Part shown: positions 53,644 through 64,000 of the stretch, piece after piece
How positions within the stretch are numbered: position 1 is the stretch's first letter
Layout of the letters: every line of letters starts with the position of its first letter
DNA from: Hyaloscypha bicolor E
Taxonomy: Eukaryota > Ascomycota > Leotiomycetes > Helotiales > Hyaloscyphaceae
Assembly (NCBI RefSeq): GCF_002865645.1
Contig: NW_020194626.1
Coordinates: 1,178,001-1,242,000, forward strand
Direction of reading: 5' to 3'
DNA: 64,000 nt
Program-made: the position numbers and the translations under genes
Notes under the pieces: model-generated
The model's database searches: none
Seen by the model: the letters and a program-made list of their open reading frames with translations, nothing else
Told to the model about the DNA's origin: nothing

Positions 53644-55848
53644 ATGGCTTCAATAACAACCCCCATTCGCTGTTCTGGCCTCGTTGCCGTTGCTCTGATC
53701 ATCAGATCCAGGGATGGTCCACGGTTTGTCTTCCACTACCCTCCCCGACCCTCCACCGAAGCCTCGCAAGAGGAGAGGCTCTATGGAACAGAGCTAGACG
53801 AGAGCGAAGTTGAGGAAAGTTTGCTGGAAGAGGCTGGCAGCGATGAGTCGGATCTTGAAGATGGTGGATACTCCCTTCCTCGCCACAACAAGGTTGAGAA
53901 GGAGGACAAGCCCAAGCTGAAGAATCACGTGGTAGAGTTGGATCTGGAGGGAGACGACCATTACGACAAACCGAATGGCGAACATGTCGTCCCCTGGGAG
54001 CATCTCTTCGAGTTTGATACCACCGATCTAGAGAGCATTTTGACACCATCACGAGCATATCACAAGAAGAAGTTCGAGATGTCTCTCGATCCTCTTATCT
54101 TTATCACCTATCCCATACACATCCGGGAGGATGGCCTTTGGAAAAAGAAGAAGCCAAAGAAGGCCAAGAAGTCCAAGACCGAAGCATCCGAACCCAGCGC
54201 GGCCCCAGCTGAGACGACATCGATTGAAGAAGAGATGAAGGACGTCAGCCTCGGAGAAAAGCCCGGTAATGCGTCTGAAGACGGCGATGACCACGGAGGA
54301 ATGACAATGTTCAACGCTGTTTTCATCCTCAATCCTCGGAAGGATCAGGCAAGAGAAAAGATCAAGGACATATATGAGCACGTCATCAAGAAGTTCAACA
54401 AGGCATTAAAGCATGCCCAAGCATCTGCGAATTACGTCTGGAAGGAGTCTGAGATGATGCTTTCCATGAAGGAAAAGGCAAGGGAAGAGCGTAAGTCACT
54501 ACAATCTGTATCCATAATTCATACTCACAAGGAGGCAGGACGTCCGATGAGTTGGTTGTGGAATGAAATCTTGATCAAATCAACACTCGCTGCTGCGATT
54601 CGAGATGTTTACCTTGCAATCTCCAGCGACAAGATTGCTACGGTCCGCTTTGCAACCAAGCCTCCTTTGGACTTGTCACTCCAAGTCCCTATTCCGAATT
54701 TCCTAATGAGCCTCCCAACCTCCGCCGATAAGGCCATGCCGGGACTACTCGTCACAACCGCTAATCCACTCGTCGACGAAGAAGGCAACGAGGATCCTAC
54801 GCATCTCAACAAACATTTCGCTCTCCTCCTCCTCAACGATGAAAGCAAGATCGTTGCCGAGATCCAAGCCGACGATACTGACCTCTCGGAACCACTGATC
54901 GAATGTATCCGACTCTGCAAGCCAACTCTCTCGTTCCTCCAAGTTGCGCAGACCAACGCCGTCGATCTCAATAGTCTTCTAGTTCTTGCTCAACACCTCA
55001 TCTACTGGCGTCGAGCCATCGCAATCCCGCCTCTTCACGCTCGCGAAATGTATATTGTCTCCCCAAACTGTGACAGTCGTAAGCTACCACTGGCAAGCGT
55101 TGCATGGAAAAAGGCTTTCCCACTTGCTCCCTCTCTCCCAGGCTTTCTTGCAGCCCTATCGACAGCTCCTCGTCCTTTCAAAAACTTTGCACCGAGCAAG
55201 GACCACCGTCCAACCTACCTTGATATGATTGCATGGCTTATTCGTGGCGGATGGGTTACACAGTTGCGCACCTTCGCCTGGATCCTCGTCTGGCCTGAGA
55301 TCATTTACGAAGTCCAATACCAGCTTAAGTCCGAGGCTATCGAGAAGTCGAGGAAGGGTGCCAAATCACAGAGTGGATCGAGCGAGTCGACAGAGTCAAC
55401 CGACGAGTCCAGTCCGGAGAAACACAGCAGCATCGATCCATCTGCCCCACTCACCACCGAGCAGGTCGCTGAGAACGCTCGTCTTGAACGACTTGCAGAC
55501 AAGCTCGCAAAAGAAGCCGCAGAAACCGCCGCAGATTTTGCCAAGATGCCAAACCCTGTTGCTACCGAGCACCCATCAATCAACAATGCTGAGCATCTCA
55601 AGCACATCCCTCCATACATCATCAAAGATCCTCACAAGGTTTCCCATGAAGAGTCTCTCTACATCGCAGCTCTTGGCAAGAGATTCACGGAGCCCAAGTC
55701 TAAGGAGTGCTGGACCAAGTTCACCAAGTATTTCAACGGCTGCGAAGCGCTGGAGATGATTGCTCTGCAAGAAAATCGCAAACGTAAGGAGACTTGGGGA
55801 ATTCTACTGAGCTATCATGAGCATTTACTTTCTTGCAAACACTGGTAA
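53644..55848 (+). CDS. NPR3: Npr3, nitrogen permease regulator 3 (GATOR1/SEACIT subunit)
   Basis: Npr3 with Npr2 and Iml1 inhibits TORC1 when amino acids are scarce. The two exons are 53644-54490 and 54539-55848, giving 718 aa. The 48-nt intron (54491-54538, GTAAGT...GGCAG) is in frame without a stop, so unspliced RNA would also code. The longin-like N-terminus (SGLVAVALIIRSRDGPRFVF HYP region) and the acidic insert after residue 50 are family features. LTPSRAYHKKKFEMSLDPLI, MFNAVFILNPRK and MSWLWNEILIKSTLAAAIRD follow. LDMIAWLIRGGWVTQLRTFA and the C-terminal helical block ending HEHLLSCKHW close it. The ATG at 53644 was chosen over an upstream GTG. Confidence 0.93.
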   Translation: MASITTPIRCSGLVAVALIIRSRDGPRFVFHYPPRPSTEASQEERLYGTELDESEVEESLLEEAGSDESDLEDGGYSLPRHNKVEKEDKPKLKNHVVELDLEGDDHYDKPNGEHVVPWEHLFEFDTTDLESILTPSRAYHKKKFEMSLDPLIFITYPIHIREDGLWKKKKPKKAKKSKTEASEPSAAPAETTSIEEEMKDVSLGEKPGNASEDGDDHGGMTMFNAVFILNPRKDQAREKIKDIYEHVIKKFNKALKHAQASANYVWKESEMMLSMKEKAREERKSLQSVSIIHTHKEAGRPMSWLWNEILIKSTLAAAIRDVYLAISSDKIATVRFATKPPLDLSLQVPIPNFLMSLPTSADKAMPGLLVTTANPLVDEEGNEDPTHLNKHFALLLLNDESKIVAEIQADDTDLSEPLIECIRLCKPTLSFLQVAQTNAVDLNSLLVLAQHLIYWRRAIAIPPLHAREMYIVSPNCDSRKLPLASVAWKKAFPLAPSLPGFLAALSTAPRPFKNFAPSKDHRPTYLDMIAWLIRGGWVTQLRTFAWILVWPEIIYEVQYQLKSEAIEKSRKGAKSQSGSSESTESTDESSPEKHSSIDPSAPLTTEQVAENARLERLADKLAKEAAETAADFAKMPNPVATEHPSINNAEHLKHIPPYIIKDPHKVSHEESLYIAALGKRFTEPKSKECWTKFTKYFNGCEALEMIALQENRKRKETWGILLSYHEHLLSCKHW

Positions 55849-56601
55849 GTTTATGGGTGGTAGCTTTTCTGCGTACTAGGGGGTTTTACGGAAGTTGAGG
55901 GTGGCGTTGTGATTTGAGTAGATGATACCCAGGAATGAATTGACTTTTGACGGAGATTTTAAGACTCACAAGAGTGCTGCCGTCGTGATCGTGAATTTCA
56001 AGCTTGTGCTTCAAGAACTCGACAGCTATATTTCCACAGTGACACCAGGCAAGATGAAGACGATGATCAAGATGTTCAGGTGGTATATTTCATAATCAGT
56101 AACGTCTGCATAAGGTAGGCAAGCACGTAAGTAGATAAGACGCCTGAGCCCGAACAGAGGAGAGCCCATTCATTGTCTGAGATGGGTAGCAAAGGTACAG
56201 CAATGCAAAGGTATCACAGCGTGGCCATCGTGCCAGTCAAAACAGGCAATAAACACTAATGTAATAACAACATATGGAGGGATGAATGCTGCGACCCAGA
56301 GCGAACGACAAGCAGCCAGTGCAAAACATCAAAACATCCATGCTGGAACTCGTATTCTGCGAGTACACTCAAGCAACGCCAAGCCTTTCCTATTGACTGC
56401 TCCAAAACTACCTCCGAATGCACGAACGCCGAGCAAAAGTTAAAATAGTATGAGGAAAGTAGGAGCAACGAAGACAAAAAACCCATGTATGCCCAGATTC
56501 TGAAACCTAACCCTATCCGTGAAAAGAAAAGTAAAATCCCATCAGTGGTGATCGTGAAAGCAACTCATCGTAATGCAAATGAATACAGCAAACGAGGACG
56601 T
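55849..56601. other. Convergent intergenic region, NPR3 / bHLH gene
   Basis: This is 753 bp between converging stops, presumably 3' UTRs. No gene is supported. Confidence 0.5.
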
Positions 56602-58353
56602 TTATTGAGTAAGATCCATTCCATACTCGTCTTCTTCCTTGAAGCTTATCGAGCCTGCGCCACTGCCACCACTGTTGTGTCCACTCCAATACTGGCCTGG
56701 ACCACCCATGCCTGCATTGCCAGCATCACCAGTACTGTGATTGTCGGGGCTCAACGATGTGTCGAGTTGACCTCCTTGAGCTGAACTACCGATAGCATCC
56801 CCCTTGACATCGGTGTGCTTTGGAACTCGAAGACCGCTTCCGGGAGCGCGTGAATAGTGGAATTTTGCCCCATCATTCTTCAACATAGCATCCATCAGCT
56901 CGGTGTGCATTCGCTTCTCATCCTCGGTCTCTTCAAATGGGAAGGTTCCGCCCAATTCGGCAATGATGTTTGCAAGATCCTCTTGCTGTTGAAGCTTAAG
57001 ATGAAGCATCCACATCAAGTCGCGAGTCCAGCTCACGGCACCGTTGAGAATGTCGCCTTTGTTGGGGCCTTTATCCTTTTCTTCAATTGGGATGCCTGTG
57101 GTGATATTGCCAGCAGTGGCTCTTCGTGCTCCTGGCCCAGCTAGCCCCGATGTAGCTTGAGGGGGGCTCATACCGCTGGGTGGTGCTGACAGTCCTGCGA
57201 GGGTAGGTGACAACGGCGAGTTGTTCTGCAGTGCTTTGCGGACTTTCTCATCTTCCAGCCGGTGCATGGGAACAAGGTGACTCAATTCTTGGATGCGTTC
57301 GTTGATGTTATCGCGTCTTCGACGTTCTACCAAGTTGTGAGACTCGCGTCGTCTTCTCCTCTTCATTTCTTGAGACTGTAACGCTGGAGCACTGCCAGCT
57401 TGGTGACCGTTATTCAGCTTCGCTGGCATTGACGTGCCTTTGAGGATATCAGAGATTGCCGGATTCGGATGGATGCCTTGAATTGGTGAGAAATCCGAAC
57501 CGCCGAAAGAGTTGAGACTGCTTGGAGTCTGGTCCCACTGACCAGACAGAGTCTTCTGATGTCGGTGATTGTGTGAGGTTCGAATGGGCTCTGTTGGGAA
57601 GTTTGAATGTTCGGCAGAACCAATATGAAGAGCTGACATGACCGGAGTCTTTGGGGTCAACGGGCTTCTGGTATTAGAGCTCTTTCTGCCTTGCATTACT
57701 TGGGACAACCGTGGCCGTTGTTTTGCGTAATTGCTTGCATCCCGTGTGTCTGATCCAGGAACGGGTGAACCAGTATAGGAATTGGGCGAGTGTAAAGAGT
57801 TTCCGAAGGCGTGTTGAGGCTGCATATGTCGAAATTGTGCGTGGTTAAAGTTGTGAACAAAAGGGCTCTGGATTGGATCTCCATCCGGAGTGTTCGAGAA
57901 CCCATTTATGTGATTTGGGTCGACCGATAACGCCGCAGCACCATTTTGGCCGTTGTACATGTTCTGGGGGAAATCGAAGTCCATGCCAAACTCTTGGCCG
58001 TTGCTCTGCATTCCCGCTTGATTTGAAGATCCCAGGCTGTCAAGTAGTTCGTCATCACCAAATGTCGAGATGCCCTTCGAAAAACTTGCGCTAGGATTTG
58101 ATGCCTGGGCATTGAAGTTATTTTGGAAAGAAGATCCATATCCACCATTCGGGATGGCGACGCCATTCGTACCCATCGTGAGGTCGCTTGGATTGATGCT
58201 TCCTCCGTGTGGGCCAAATTGGTTGAAATGTTGCTGCGGTATGTTGAAGCCCTGTTGGGCGCCTCCAATGAATCGTTGGTTGTTATGGGACGAGAAGAAT
58301 TGATCTTCGGGTTCGTCCTTGATGAATGGGCTGGACGCACCCGTGCCAGCCAT
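56602..58353 (-). CDS. bHLH transcription factor with extended loop
   Basis: This is a single exon of 583 aa. The first 330 residues are Asn/Gln/Ser/Gly-rich with no domain. The basic region and helix 1 (about residues 332-355) read KRRRRRESHNLVERRRRDNI, then NERIQELSHLV. The H..ER pattern is that of class-B factors that bind CACGTG. Helix 2 (GAVSWTRDLMWMLHLKLQQQ) follows only after about 80 residues of Ser/Pro/Gly-rich loop, much longer than the usual 5-20. Conserved GPGARRATAGNITTGIPIEE lies inside the loop. After helix 2 comes NIIAELGGTFPFEETEDEKR, and a disordered Gly/Ser tail. I recall orthologues in filamentous fungi with varied bHLH names, so I give no symbol. It converges on NPR3. Confidence 0.88.
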   Translation of the reverse strand: MAGTGASSPFIKDEPEDQFFSSHNNQRFIGGAQQGFNIPQQHFNQFGPHGGSINPSDLTMGTNGVAIPNGGYGSSFQNNFNAQASNPSASFSKGISTFGDDELLDSLGSSNQAGMQSNGQEFGMDFDFPQNMYNGQNGAAALSVDPNHINGFSNTPDGDPIQSPFVHNFNHAQFRHMQPQHAFGNSLHSPNSYTGSPVPGSDTRDASNYAKQRPRLSQVMQGRKSSNTRSPLTPKTPVMSALHIGSAEHSNFPTEPIRTSHNHRHQKTLSGQWDQTPSSLNSFGGSDFSPIQGIHPNPAISDILKGTSMPAKLNNGHQAGSAPALQSQEMKRRRRRESHNLVERRRRDNINERIQELSHLVPMHRLEDEKVRKALQNNSPLSPTLAGLSAPPSGMSPPQATSGLAGPGARRATAGNITTGIPIEEKDKGPNKGDILNGAVSWTRDLMWMLHLKLQQQEDLANIIAELGGTFPFEETEDEKRMHTELMDAMLKNDGAKFHYSRAPGSGLRVPKHTDVKGDAIGSSAQGGQLDTSLSPDNHSTGDAGNAGMGGPGQYWSGHNSGGSGAGSISFKEEDEYGMDLTQ

Positions 58354-59575
58354 GTTCGTCCTCTACTCAGAAGTCGTATGACAGATTATGACAACAATGT
58401 AGATGGTAAAAGCTTGTCTGAGAGGTGCTCTGGAGCAGCAATTGTAATAGCTAGAGTGTGTGACAAACATTAGCCTCTGTTGGATCCTCAAAGATCGCTA
58501 CAGAATAGAAAAAGCAAGCAAGAAAAACTTGGCAACCCGGTGAAGAGAAAGAGGAAGGCGTGGTGGGTTGATAAAAGAATCGAAGTTGACGCTGAGTCTG
58601 TTTGGAGCAATGCTGAATGAGCAGGTCTGCAGCCCTCCTCGCTGCCAGATGCTGTATGAATATGTGCTGGGCACTCGAAGAAAATGCTCACTTACGTCGG
58701 GCGACTTTGTCGCGATGGTCAGAGGCGCGAGTACAACGTCTGTTTCGAAGCTGGACGGCAATAATGTCGAGGATCTCGTAGGCTCCGATGCTTGCTAGGG
58801 TTTATGCTACCACGGACAGTCTGCTCTGGCACACAAGGGGGATTCCGCGCGGATATTCTCGAGAGGGGTCCTTGTCTAACAGAGCGTCAATTAACGGGAG
58901 AAGTGACAGCTCTGACGGGATCGTCGGGAACATGAAAATGGACAATGATGGAGGGGGAGATAGTTACCTATCTAGGATGCGCTAGGAGCTGCGGAGAGCA
59001 GTCGAGGATGCTAAACAGCCGCTGTGTAGAAAAGTCTACGATGGATTGCGGCAGCCTCAGATAGGGCGGTCGAGGGAGTGGGTGCGGACTGTAGGCGGTT
59101 TCGCTCGGCTTGGAGTGACCGAGGGTGACACAATGAGGGCGGATCGCAGGACAGCGAGGTCTGGAGGGGAGAGAGGTGGGCGGGTTTGGTGTTGTGCGAC
59201 GTTGATGGAAGAATGAAGGAACTTCAGTCGTGTCGAGAGAGGAGTCGGGGCTGTGGTTCGTGGTTGCGGGCAGGCGTAGCGGAGAGAATATGATTTTCGG
59301 AGGTTGACCGTGGGATTGACGGGGGGTGGAGGTCGGGGCTGATTGGGGTGATTGGAGTGATTGGGGCGCGAAGGCGACGACCAGGTGTGGGCGAAGATGG
59401 CAATGGCAGTGGGATGGATGAGAGGGGAGTGGGAGTGGGAGTAGTGAAGTGGAGTGGAGTGGAGCGGAGGATTCGACGGACGGGGAGTCACTCAATCAAT
59501 CAATAATAATCGACTCGCTGTCCTCCTCTCTCCTCCCTGTCTTTCTCTTCTCTTCTCCTCTGAAGTTGGAGGGAA

Positions 59576-59646
59576 GTCGGTGTCGGTGTCGGTGTCGATG
59601 TCGATGTCGATGTCGGTGTGGGTGTGAGTGTGGGTGTGGTGGTGTC
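59576..59646. repeat. GTGTCG hexamer microsatellite
   Basis: About 11 imperfect units of GTGTCG/ATGTCG grade into GTGTGG, lying about 1.2 kb upstream of the bHLH start. Confidence 0.85.
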
Positions 59647-59742
59647 GCTTGCTTGGCGAGCCAGCGCTAAGGTAACTTATTAGCGCAGTCGTTGAACCTC
59701 AGTGAGGCCGCGCTGCTGCCAGAGCAACTCCAGATGTCGATA

Positions 59743-59777
59743 CCAATGCTAGTGCCAATGCCAATACCAATGCCAAT
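59743..59777. repeat. Array of five CCAAT motifs
   Basis: CCAAT starts at 59743, 59755, 59761, 59767 and 59773, so four of five lie at 6-bp steps. It may be only a CCAATR simple repeat, or a multi-site for the CCAAT-binding complex upstream of the bHLH gene. Confidence 0.7.
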
Positions 59778-61100
59778 ATCAATATCAGTCTCCCCCGTGC
59801 CCTGATCTCGCCCTCGTGTTGCTGATATATGCGCGCTGCTTGTTGCGTGCTGATCTGGGATGGTATGACTGCTGAGTGCTGAGTGCAGTGCTGACCTGGG
59901 AGCTGTGCTGGCCCGGCCTGCTGCGTCTGGTTATTTCAAGCACGGCAGGGTTGATTAAAGTCGAACGCCAAAGGCGGAGAGAACAACGGGGGCGTGGCCT
60001 GGGGAATAAAACTGCCCTCTCCCGTAATCAATAAATCCTGATGAGCTCTTGTGAGCGCTCGTTTGTCAATGCTCGACGCGAAGCCTGCAAATCCTCAAAT
60101 CGAGATTCTCCAGCGACCTTGATGTATTCAGGTGGCGGGTGGGACGGCTGCTGTTGTTCCTCTTCCTTGAAGGGGGCCTCCCCGGATTGCCAGTTTGGAC
60201 AGCTTGTATTATATTCGTGTCGACGATCGTGCACTCTGATGGCAACGAGATGGGAGGGGTGCGAGATATCGGCAATGCGGTGCTCGCTGTCGATACGACA
60301 GAAAGCTGTGCAGGACTGGGATACTGGTGAGGGGAAGCTGTGTGACCGTGCCAGCGTCTCTCGATTTGGAGAGGCACTGTATCAATCAAGAACAGGAAGG
60401 TCGATGTCGATATGAGGGGACTCTAGCGCATAAAAAGATAGGGGGGCCGGCGCAGAAACGTGATGAGGCTCCGTGGGATGCGGGGGGACGGCAGCAGCAA
60501 AGCTCAGCGGCAACGGCGGACGCGATGGGATTCTGGGTGATTGGGGGGATCGACGAGTCTACAAGATGTGCGAGGATCGGCTTTTATCCTTTTTATGTCC
60601 CGCGCTCTCAGTCTTGCCCAGGGTCGTCAGCCACACGCCTCCTGATTGCTGCTGTTGACCTTGGTCTCTCCCCTTTCAGAGTCCAAGCAGGCCATGAGGT
60701 CTCACTCTGCCCAGGCCTGGGTGTCGATGAGGACGACTTGGGAGATAAAGGGGGGATGGCTGATGGACTCAGAAGCTAATCTCAAATCCATACGAAGACG
60801 AGCCACACTGGGGCGCCTGATTCGTGCAGGGGCTGGGAGAATCCGGAATTCGGTGTGTGTGCTCACTGGCTGCTGGTCCCTCGGGATGTTGGCTGCCTCT
60901 CGTGTGTCAGCGGGGGATGGATGTCTCACAAAGCCGCAGCTTGTCGACTTCTCGATGTCTTCACGATGGGACTTGCTGTGGACTGGGGCGGCCGGCACTG
61001 GCACGGCTCTGCGACGGTAGTCAAGGGCCGTACCGTTTTGGTCGCCTTCTCTGTGGCTGCTGATCATGGCCGTGATCCCGGTCCTGAACCGGGCAAGACT

Positions 61101-61150
61101 GGGTTTTCGGTGGTTTGGTGGGTTCGGTGGGTTTTGGTGGGTTTTGGTGT
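61101..61150. repeat. GGTTTTGGTG simple repeat
   Basis: An imperfect G/T-rich repeat (GGTTTGGTG, GGTTCGGTG, GGTTTTGGTG), about 630 bp before the SFT2 start. Confidence 0.75.
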
Positions 61151-61779
61151 GGCTGTGGGCGATTTGGCACCGCGCTAGGCCGCCTTAAGTGAGACACAAC
61201 TCGCGTTCTTTTAACGTCAAGTGTTACTGCCTTCAGCACACCCTCTCAAGCTCGCGCTCAAAACTAAGCTCCCTTGTCGCCTGTTTCCTCGCAACCTTCT
61301 TACATATCTTGACATCGGTCTCTGTCCTGTCCCCAGCGCTGCCGACAGCCAAAGCCCCCCCTCCTCCAATAGATTCGCGGCCGTCCTCACACCCCCCTCC
61401 CCTCGTCCCTTCCAGCGTCTGAATCTCAACATTCAGGATTGCCCTGATCACGAGGCAGTCCGCAAGGTCAAGATTCAGACTTCCCAGCTGTGATCCCAGT
61501 CGCTCTTTCTGGTCATTGGACACCCTTTCAGCTCGTCGCCCATCAAGACCAGTCGTCTTCTTTCCACAAGGTCGATCCACGCACAACATACTTGCAGCTC
61601 AGACCGCAGTGCAACCGTACATTAGCCTTGCTTGACTGCGGATCCGGTGCTTGCCAGAGCTCTCCCCAGATCAATCTCCCCACGCACAGGTTATCTATCC
61701 TCCTAATCGCCATCCACGACTAGGTGCGCCGGGGCTGGAACAACTTTATCCGTCCAACTACCGGTTATCTGAAACGATT

Positions 61780-63099
61780 ATGGCCTCGTCCTCTTTCAGA
61801 GACTCCATGAATTCCCTCGGGTGGTCACGCCGCGATCCGGACGTCCCCATCAACACTGCTCAGCAGACTGGGCTGTTATCGTCTATCAAGTCACTGAACC
61901 CATTCGGAGATGGTGGCTATGTTAGACTCCCGACAGTTGAAGGTGCTGGAGCACCACTCCCTGCTCGAACTCGAAGAGAGGAAGAAGAAGGGTGGTTTGC
62001 TTGTGAGTCAGCCATTCCACATTCCTCCACGATCCACTGCCCCTGCGTCAGCCAACCTCACGGACCTTGTGCGACATGCAGCAACAGTGGCTGAAGTGTG
62101 TTCGTATTCCTCTGGAGAAGCACCGAGAGGCTGACGCTACGTACCAACAGTGAGTAGGTGGGACCGAATATTGATATTCAGCGGCTGCAATCTTGGGGCA
62201 CTTGCCTGCTTCGTCCTCTGTTTTGCTCTGTGGCCAATCATGATGGGAAGGCCACGCAAATTCGCTATCCTGTAAGTGCTACAGTTCTCCTGCTCTTGGT
62301 CTTTCCCTGCGATTCGGCCGGATCATGCACTGCCGTTTGAGACAACCCACCCTCTCGGCAAGATCGCCCGCTGCAGGTATCCGTCCAACCTCATGCACAC
62401 CCCGCTGGGCAGAATTCCATTTCCAAGACAGTATGATATCACCACCAGGTTTGCTACCATTCCAGGATTATTTTCTGACAGATTCGTCTTGCAATGAATC
62501 ATCGTGTTTTGTATGTTCTATTAATACTAACTGTCCTTGTGACACCAGATGGTCTTTAGGGTCAGCCTTGTTCCTAGCATCATGGGCTGCCATGATGGGA
62601 CCTTGGAATTATGTCTCGCACCTGATGTCAACACCACGTCTGCCTTTTACTGCGGCGTATTTTGGATCTATAGCTCTTACGCTATACTTCAGTCTAGGTG
62701 TAAGTACCTTCGCCGCCTTCCCGTCAACGCCTCGGAAGCCTCGCTCGGTGGCTCTGGTACCTCTGCTAAACTGAAATATATCTGCAGCTCGGAAGTAATA
62801 TTCTCACTTTGATATCATCACTCGTGCAACTTGCATGCTTGATATGGTACCTCGTCAGCTATTTCCCAATGGGGTCAAGTGGGTAAGCATTACCTTTTAA
62901 TTTCAAGACTCATGCCCATCTCCATCATCTACCAAGCTACTCGCAACTTGACTCGGCTTTGTCACCTACCTTGACCGAGACGATCGTGACTTTCTCCTCC
63001 CTCAAAGTCATAGTGAGCGACACTGACTTGAATCTTGGCAGATTGAGACTGGCAACAAGCTTCGGCGCTCAGAGAGCCGCCGCATGGATGACAGGCTGA
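61780..63099 (+). CDS. SFT2: Sft2, Golgi-endosome traffic four-TM protein
   Basis: Sft2 is a small tetraspanning protein acting in fusion of endosome-derived vesicles with the late Golgi. The five exons are 61780-62002, 62151-62271, 62549-62699, 62788-62882 and 63042-63099, giving 215 aa. The introns (148, 277, 88 and 159 nt) are long for this window. The cytosolic start MASSSFRDSMNSLGWSRRDP and LPARTRREEEEGWFALSRWD precede the first helix. Four membrane segments follow: NLGALACFVLCFALWPIM, LGSALFLASWAAMMGP, FTAAYFGSIALTLYFSLG and LISSLVQLACLIWYLVSYFP. The conserved tail is LATSFGAQRAAAWMTG. Residues across every junction match the family, which supports the splice model. Confidence 0.94.
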
Positions 63100-64000
63100 A
63101 GGTGGAGGAAGATAAATTCCAATCTCAAGGCTTTCTAGAATCAAGTGTAGGTAGAATGCATATTCTTCTCCAAACGCATTTGTTTGAGGGGTGGTACGTC
63201 ATGTGATACTCCACTATCTCTTCCCTTCACCAAGACCACGAAAGGTGCCACTTTTCAAATTCCAGAAATCTGCATACTAGCTTGGAATCGCGAGTGCCAG
63301 TCCTAGGTTTCTTGGTCTTCTCGTAGGATTCGATTGCATGCCCTTGAGTTGACTTGACTTGTTCGGATTTCGCGTGTGAAGACTAGACGAGTTGGGTTAC
63401 TAGCTGAGTTCATAGGCCGTGATCGCGCGTGATGTGATTGCTATCAAGGCTGACCTGACCGGCAACACTCGGAAAACTGACTTCAAATGCAGCTCTGTTT
63501 AGTCAGTGTTCCCCCCTCCGACCGAAAGCGTCCGAGAGTACTTCTGTAAGTGAAATTTAAAGAGTAAGTCGCGTCGGCTGCTGTCAATGACGGGACCGAG
63601 TTGCCGCCCACCCGACTTCGACACATCTTCATGAGGTTCTTCCTACGTGCAATACAGGAAAAGGGACAATTGCAAGAGGGGCTTTGCGCAGATATTCTCC
63701 GATTTTCGATTTCTTCAGGTGCTTGGAGATAATTCCTACTTTCCATGCAGGGTTGGAGCACAAACGTTATCAGATCCTAGCATTAAACGAGGAGGAGGGC
63801 TTGGTCCGTTGTGCCCCGCCAATGAAGAAACCCGGAGTCCCGTGATGCGGGTGAGCTCTGCGGCTGAATCTCCTGATTTACCGTCCTGTAAATTGAGAAA
63901 ATCAGCTCCGTCTCTCGCTGAATGCGCAAGGCTCGCCTGAGCGAAGAAGGTTCGAAGCACTGTGGAACATGTTTCAGCAAAATTTCGAATCGAGGACGAG
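63100..64000. other. Downstream region to window end
   Basis: This is 0.9 kb after SFT2. Short frames are present on both strands, but none shows family character. Confidence 0.5.

Larger units (their letters stand above)
58354..61779. other. Long divergent intergenic region, bHLH / SFT2
   Basis: This is 3.4 kb without a supported gene. It holds simple repeats (59576-59646, 61101-61150) and a CCAAT array (59743-59777). Purine-rich sequence near 59.0-59.5 kb is CT-rich on the bHLH strand and may be that gene's leader. The last 500 bp are CT-rich in the SFT2 sense. Confidence 0.55.

Noticed and set aside
1..64000. tRNA, rRNA, CRISPR array or intact transposon
   Set aside because: I looked for tRNA T-loop signatures, regular short direct repeats and transposase-like frames by eye and found none convincing. 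A covariance-model scan could still detect a tRNA I missed.

Overview
The window is nuclear DNA of a filamentous ascomycete (Pezizomycotina). Most genes carry several short introns of about 46-100 nt, with GT-AG borders and CTRAC-like branch points. The protein set is typical of such fungi: an Nup120-type nucleoporin, a FlbC-type zinc finger, a DUF3824 protein, a modin-like protein, and a phosphoketolase paired with an acetate kinase. The sequence does not fix the species; a Leotiomycetes-like fungus is only a guess. I rebuilt exon structures by hand from reading frame, splice borders and family conservation. No tRNA, rRNA, CRISPR array or intact transposon was seen.

Layout. 1-6.3 kb: the 3' part of NUP120, then VPS26 (retromer) head-to-head with LSM8, then a nucleoside hydrolase. 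7.2-14.7 kb: a membrane-anchored charged protein, a fungal protein of unknown function, a small acidic protein, and the mitochondrial rhomboid protease PCP1. 15.8-18.8 kb: a nine-exon PhoD-like metallophosphatase. 18.8-21.5 kb: gene-poor, with a frameshifted candidate secreted protein. 21.5-23.9 kb: an omega-like glutathione transferase fused to a long Q-rich and basic N-terminal region. 24.6-29.6 kb: phosphoketolase and acetate kinase, divergently transcribed. 29.6-34.1 kb: one unrecognised, apparently broken gene and a long gene-poor stretch. 34.1-35.1 kb: the FlbC-type regulator. 36.4-40.7 kb: PRP31 and CLF1, two spliceosome genes, head-to-head. 41.5-45.3 kb: a modin-like protein and a probable GPI-anchored surface protein. 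47.3-49.6 kb: a DUF3824 protein. 51.5-55.8 kb: COX19 (four short exons) and NPR3. 56.6-58.4 kb: a bHLH factor. 61.8-63.1 kb: SFT2.

How the genes relate. XFP and ACK form a two-step route from xylulose-5-P or fructose-6-P through acetyl-P to acetate and ATP, and they share one 807-bp promoter region. LSM8, PRP31 and CLF1 all serve the U4/U6.U5 and activated spliceosome. VPS26 and SFT2 act in endosome-Golgi traffic. COX19 and PCP1 act in the mitochondrial intermembrane space and inner membrane. NPR3 belongs to the amino-acid signalling complex upstream of TORC1. The rest are housekeeping or unknown.

Main points for a second look: a 33-bp-phased set of CACGTG boxes (three at exact 11-bp spacing, plus a fourth), a GC-AG intron in VPS26, a symmetric read-through intron in the splicing factor CLF1, the transferase fusion, the XFP/ACK pair, two frameshifted genes, and a perfect 17-nt inverted repeat next to an 18-bp palindrome.
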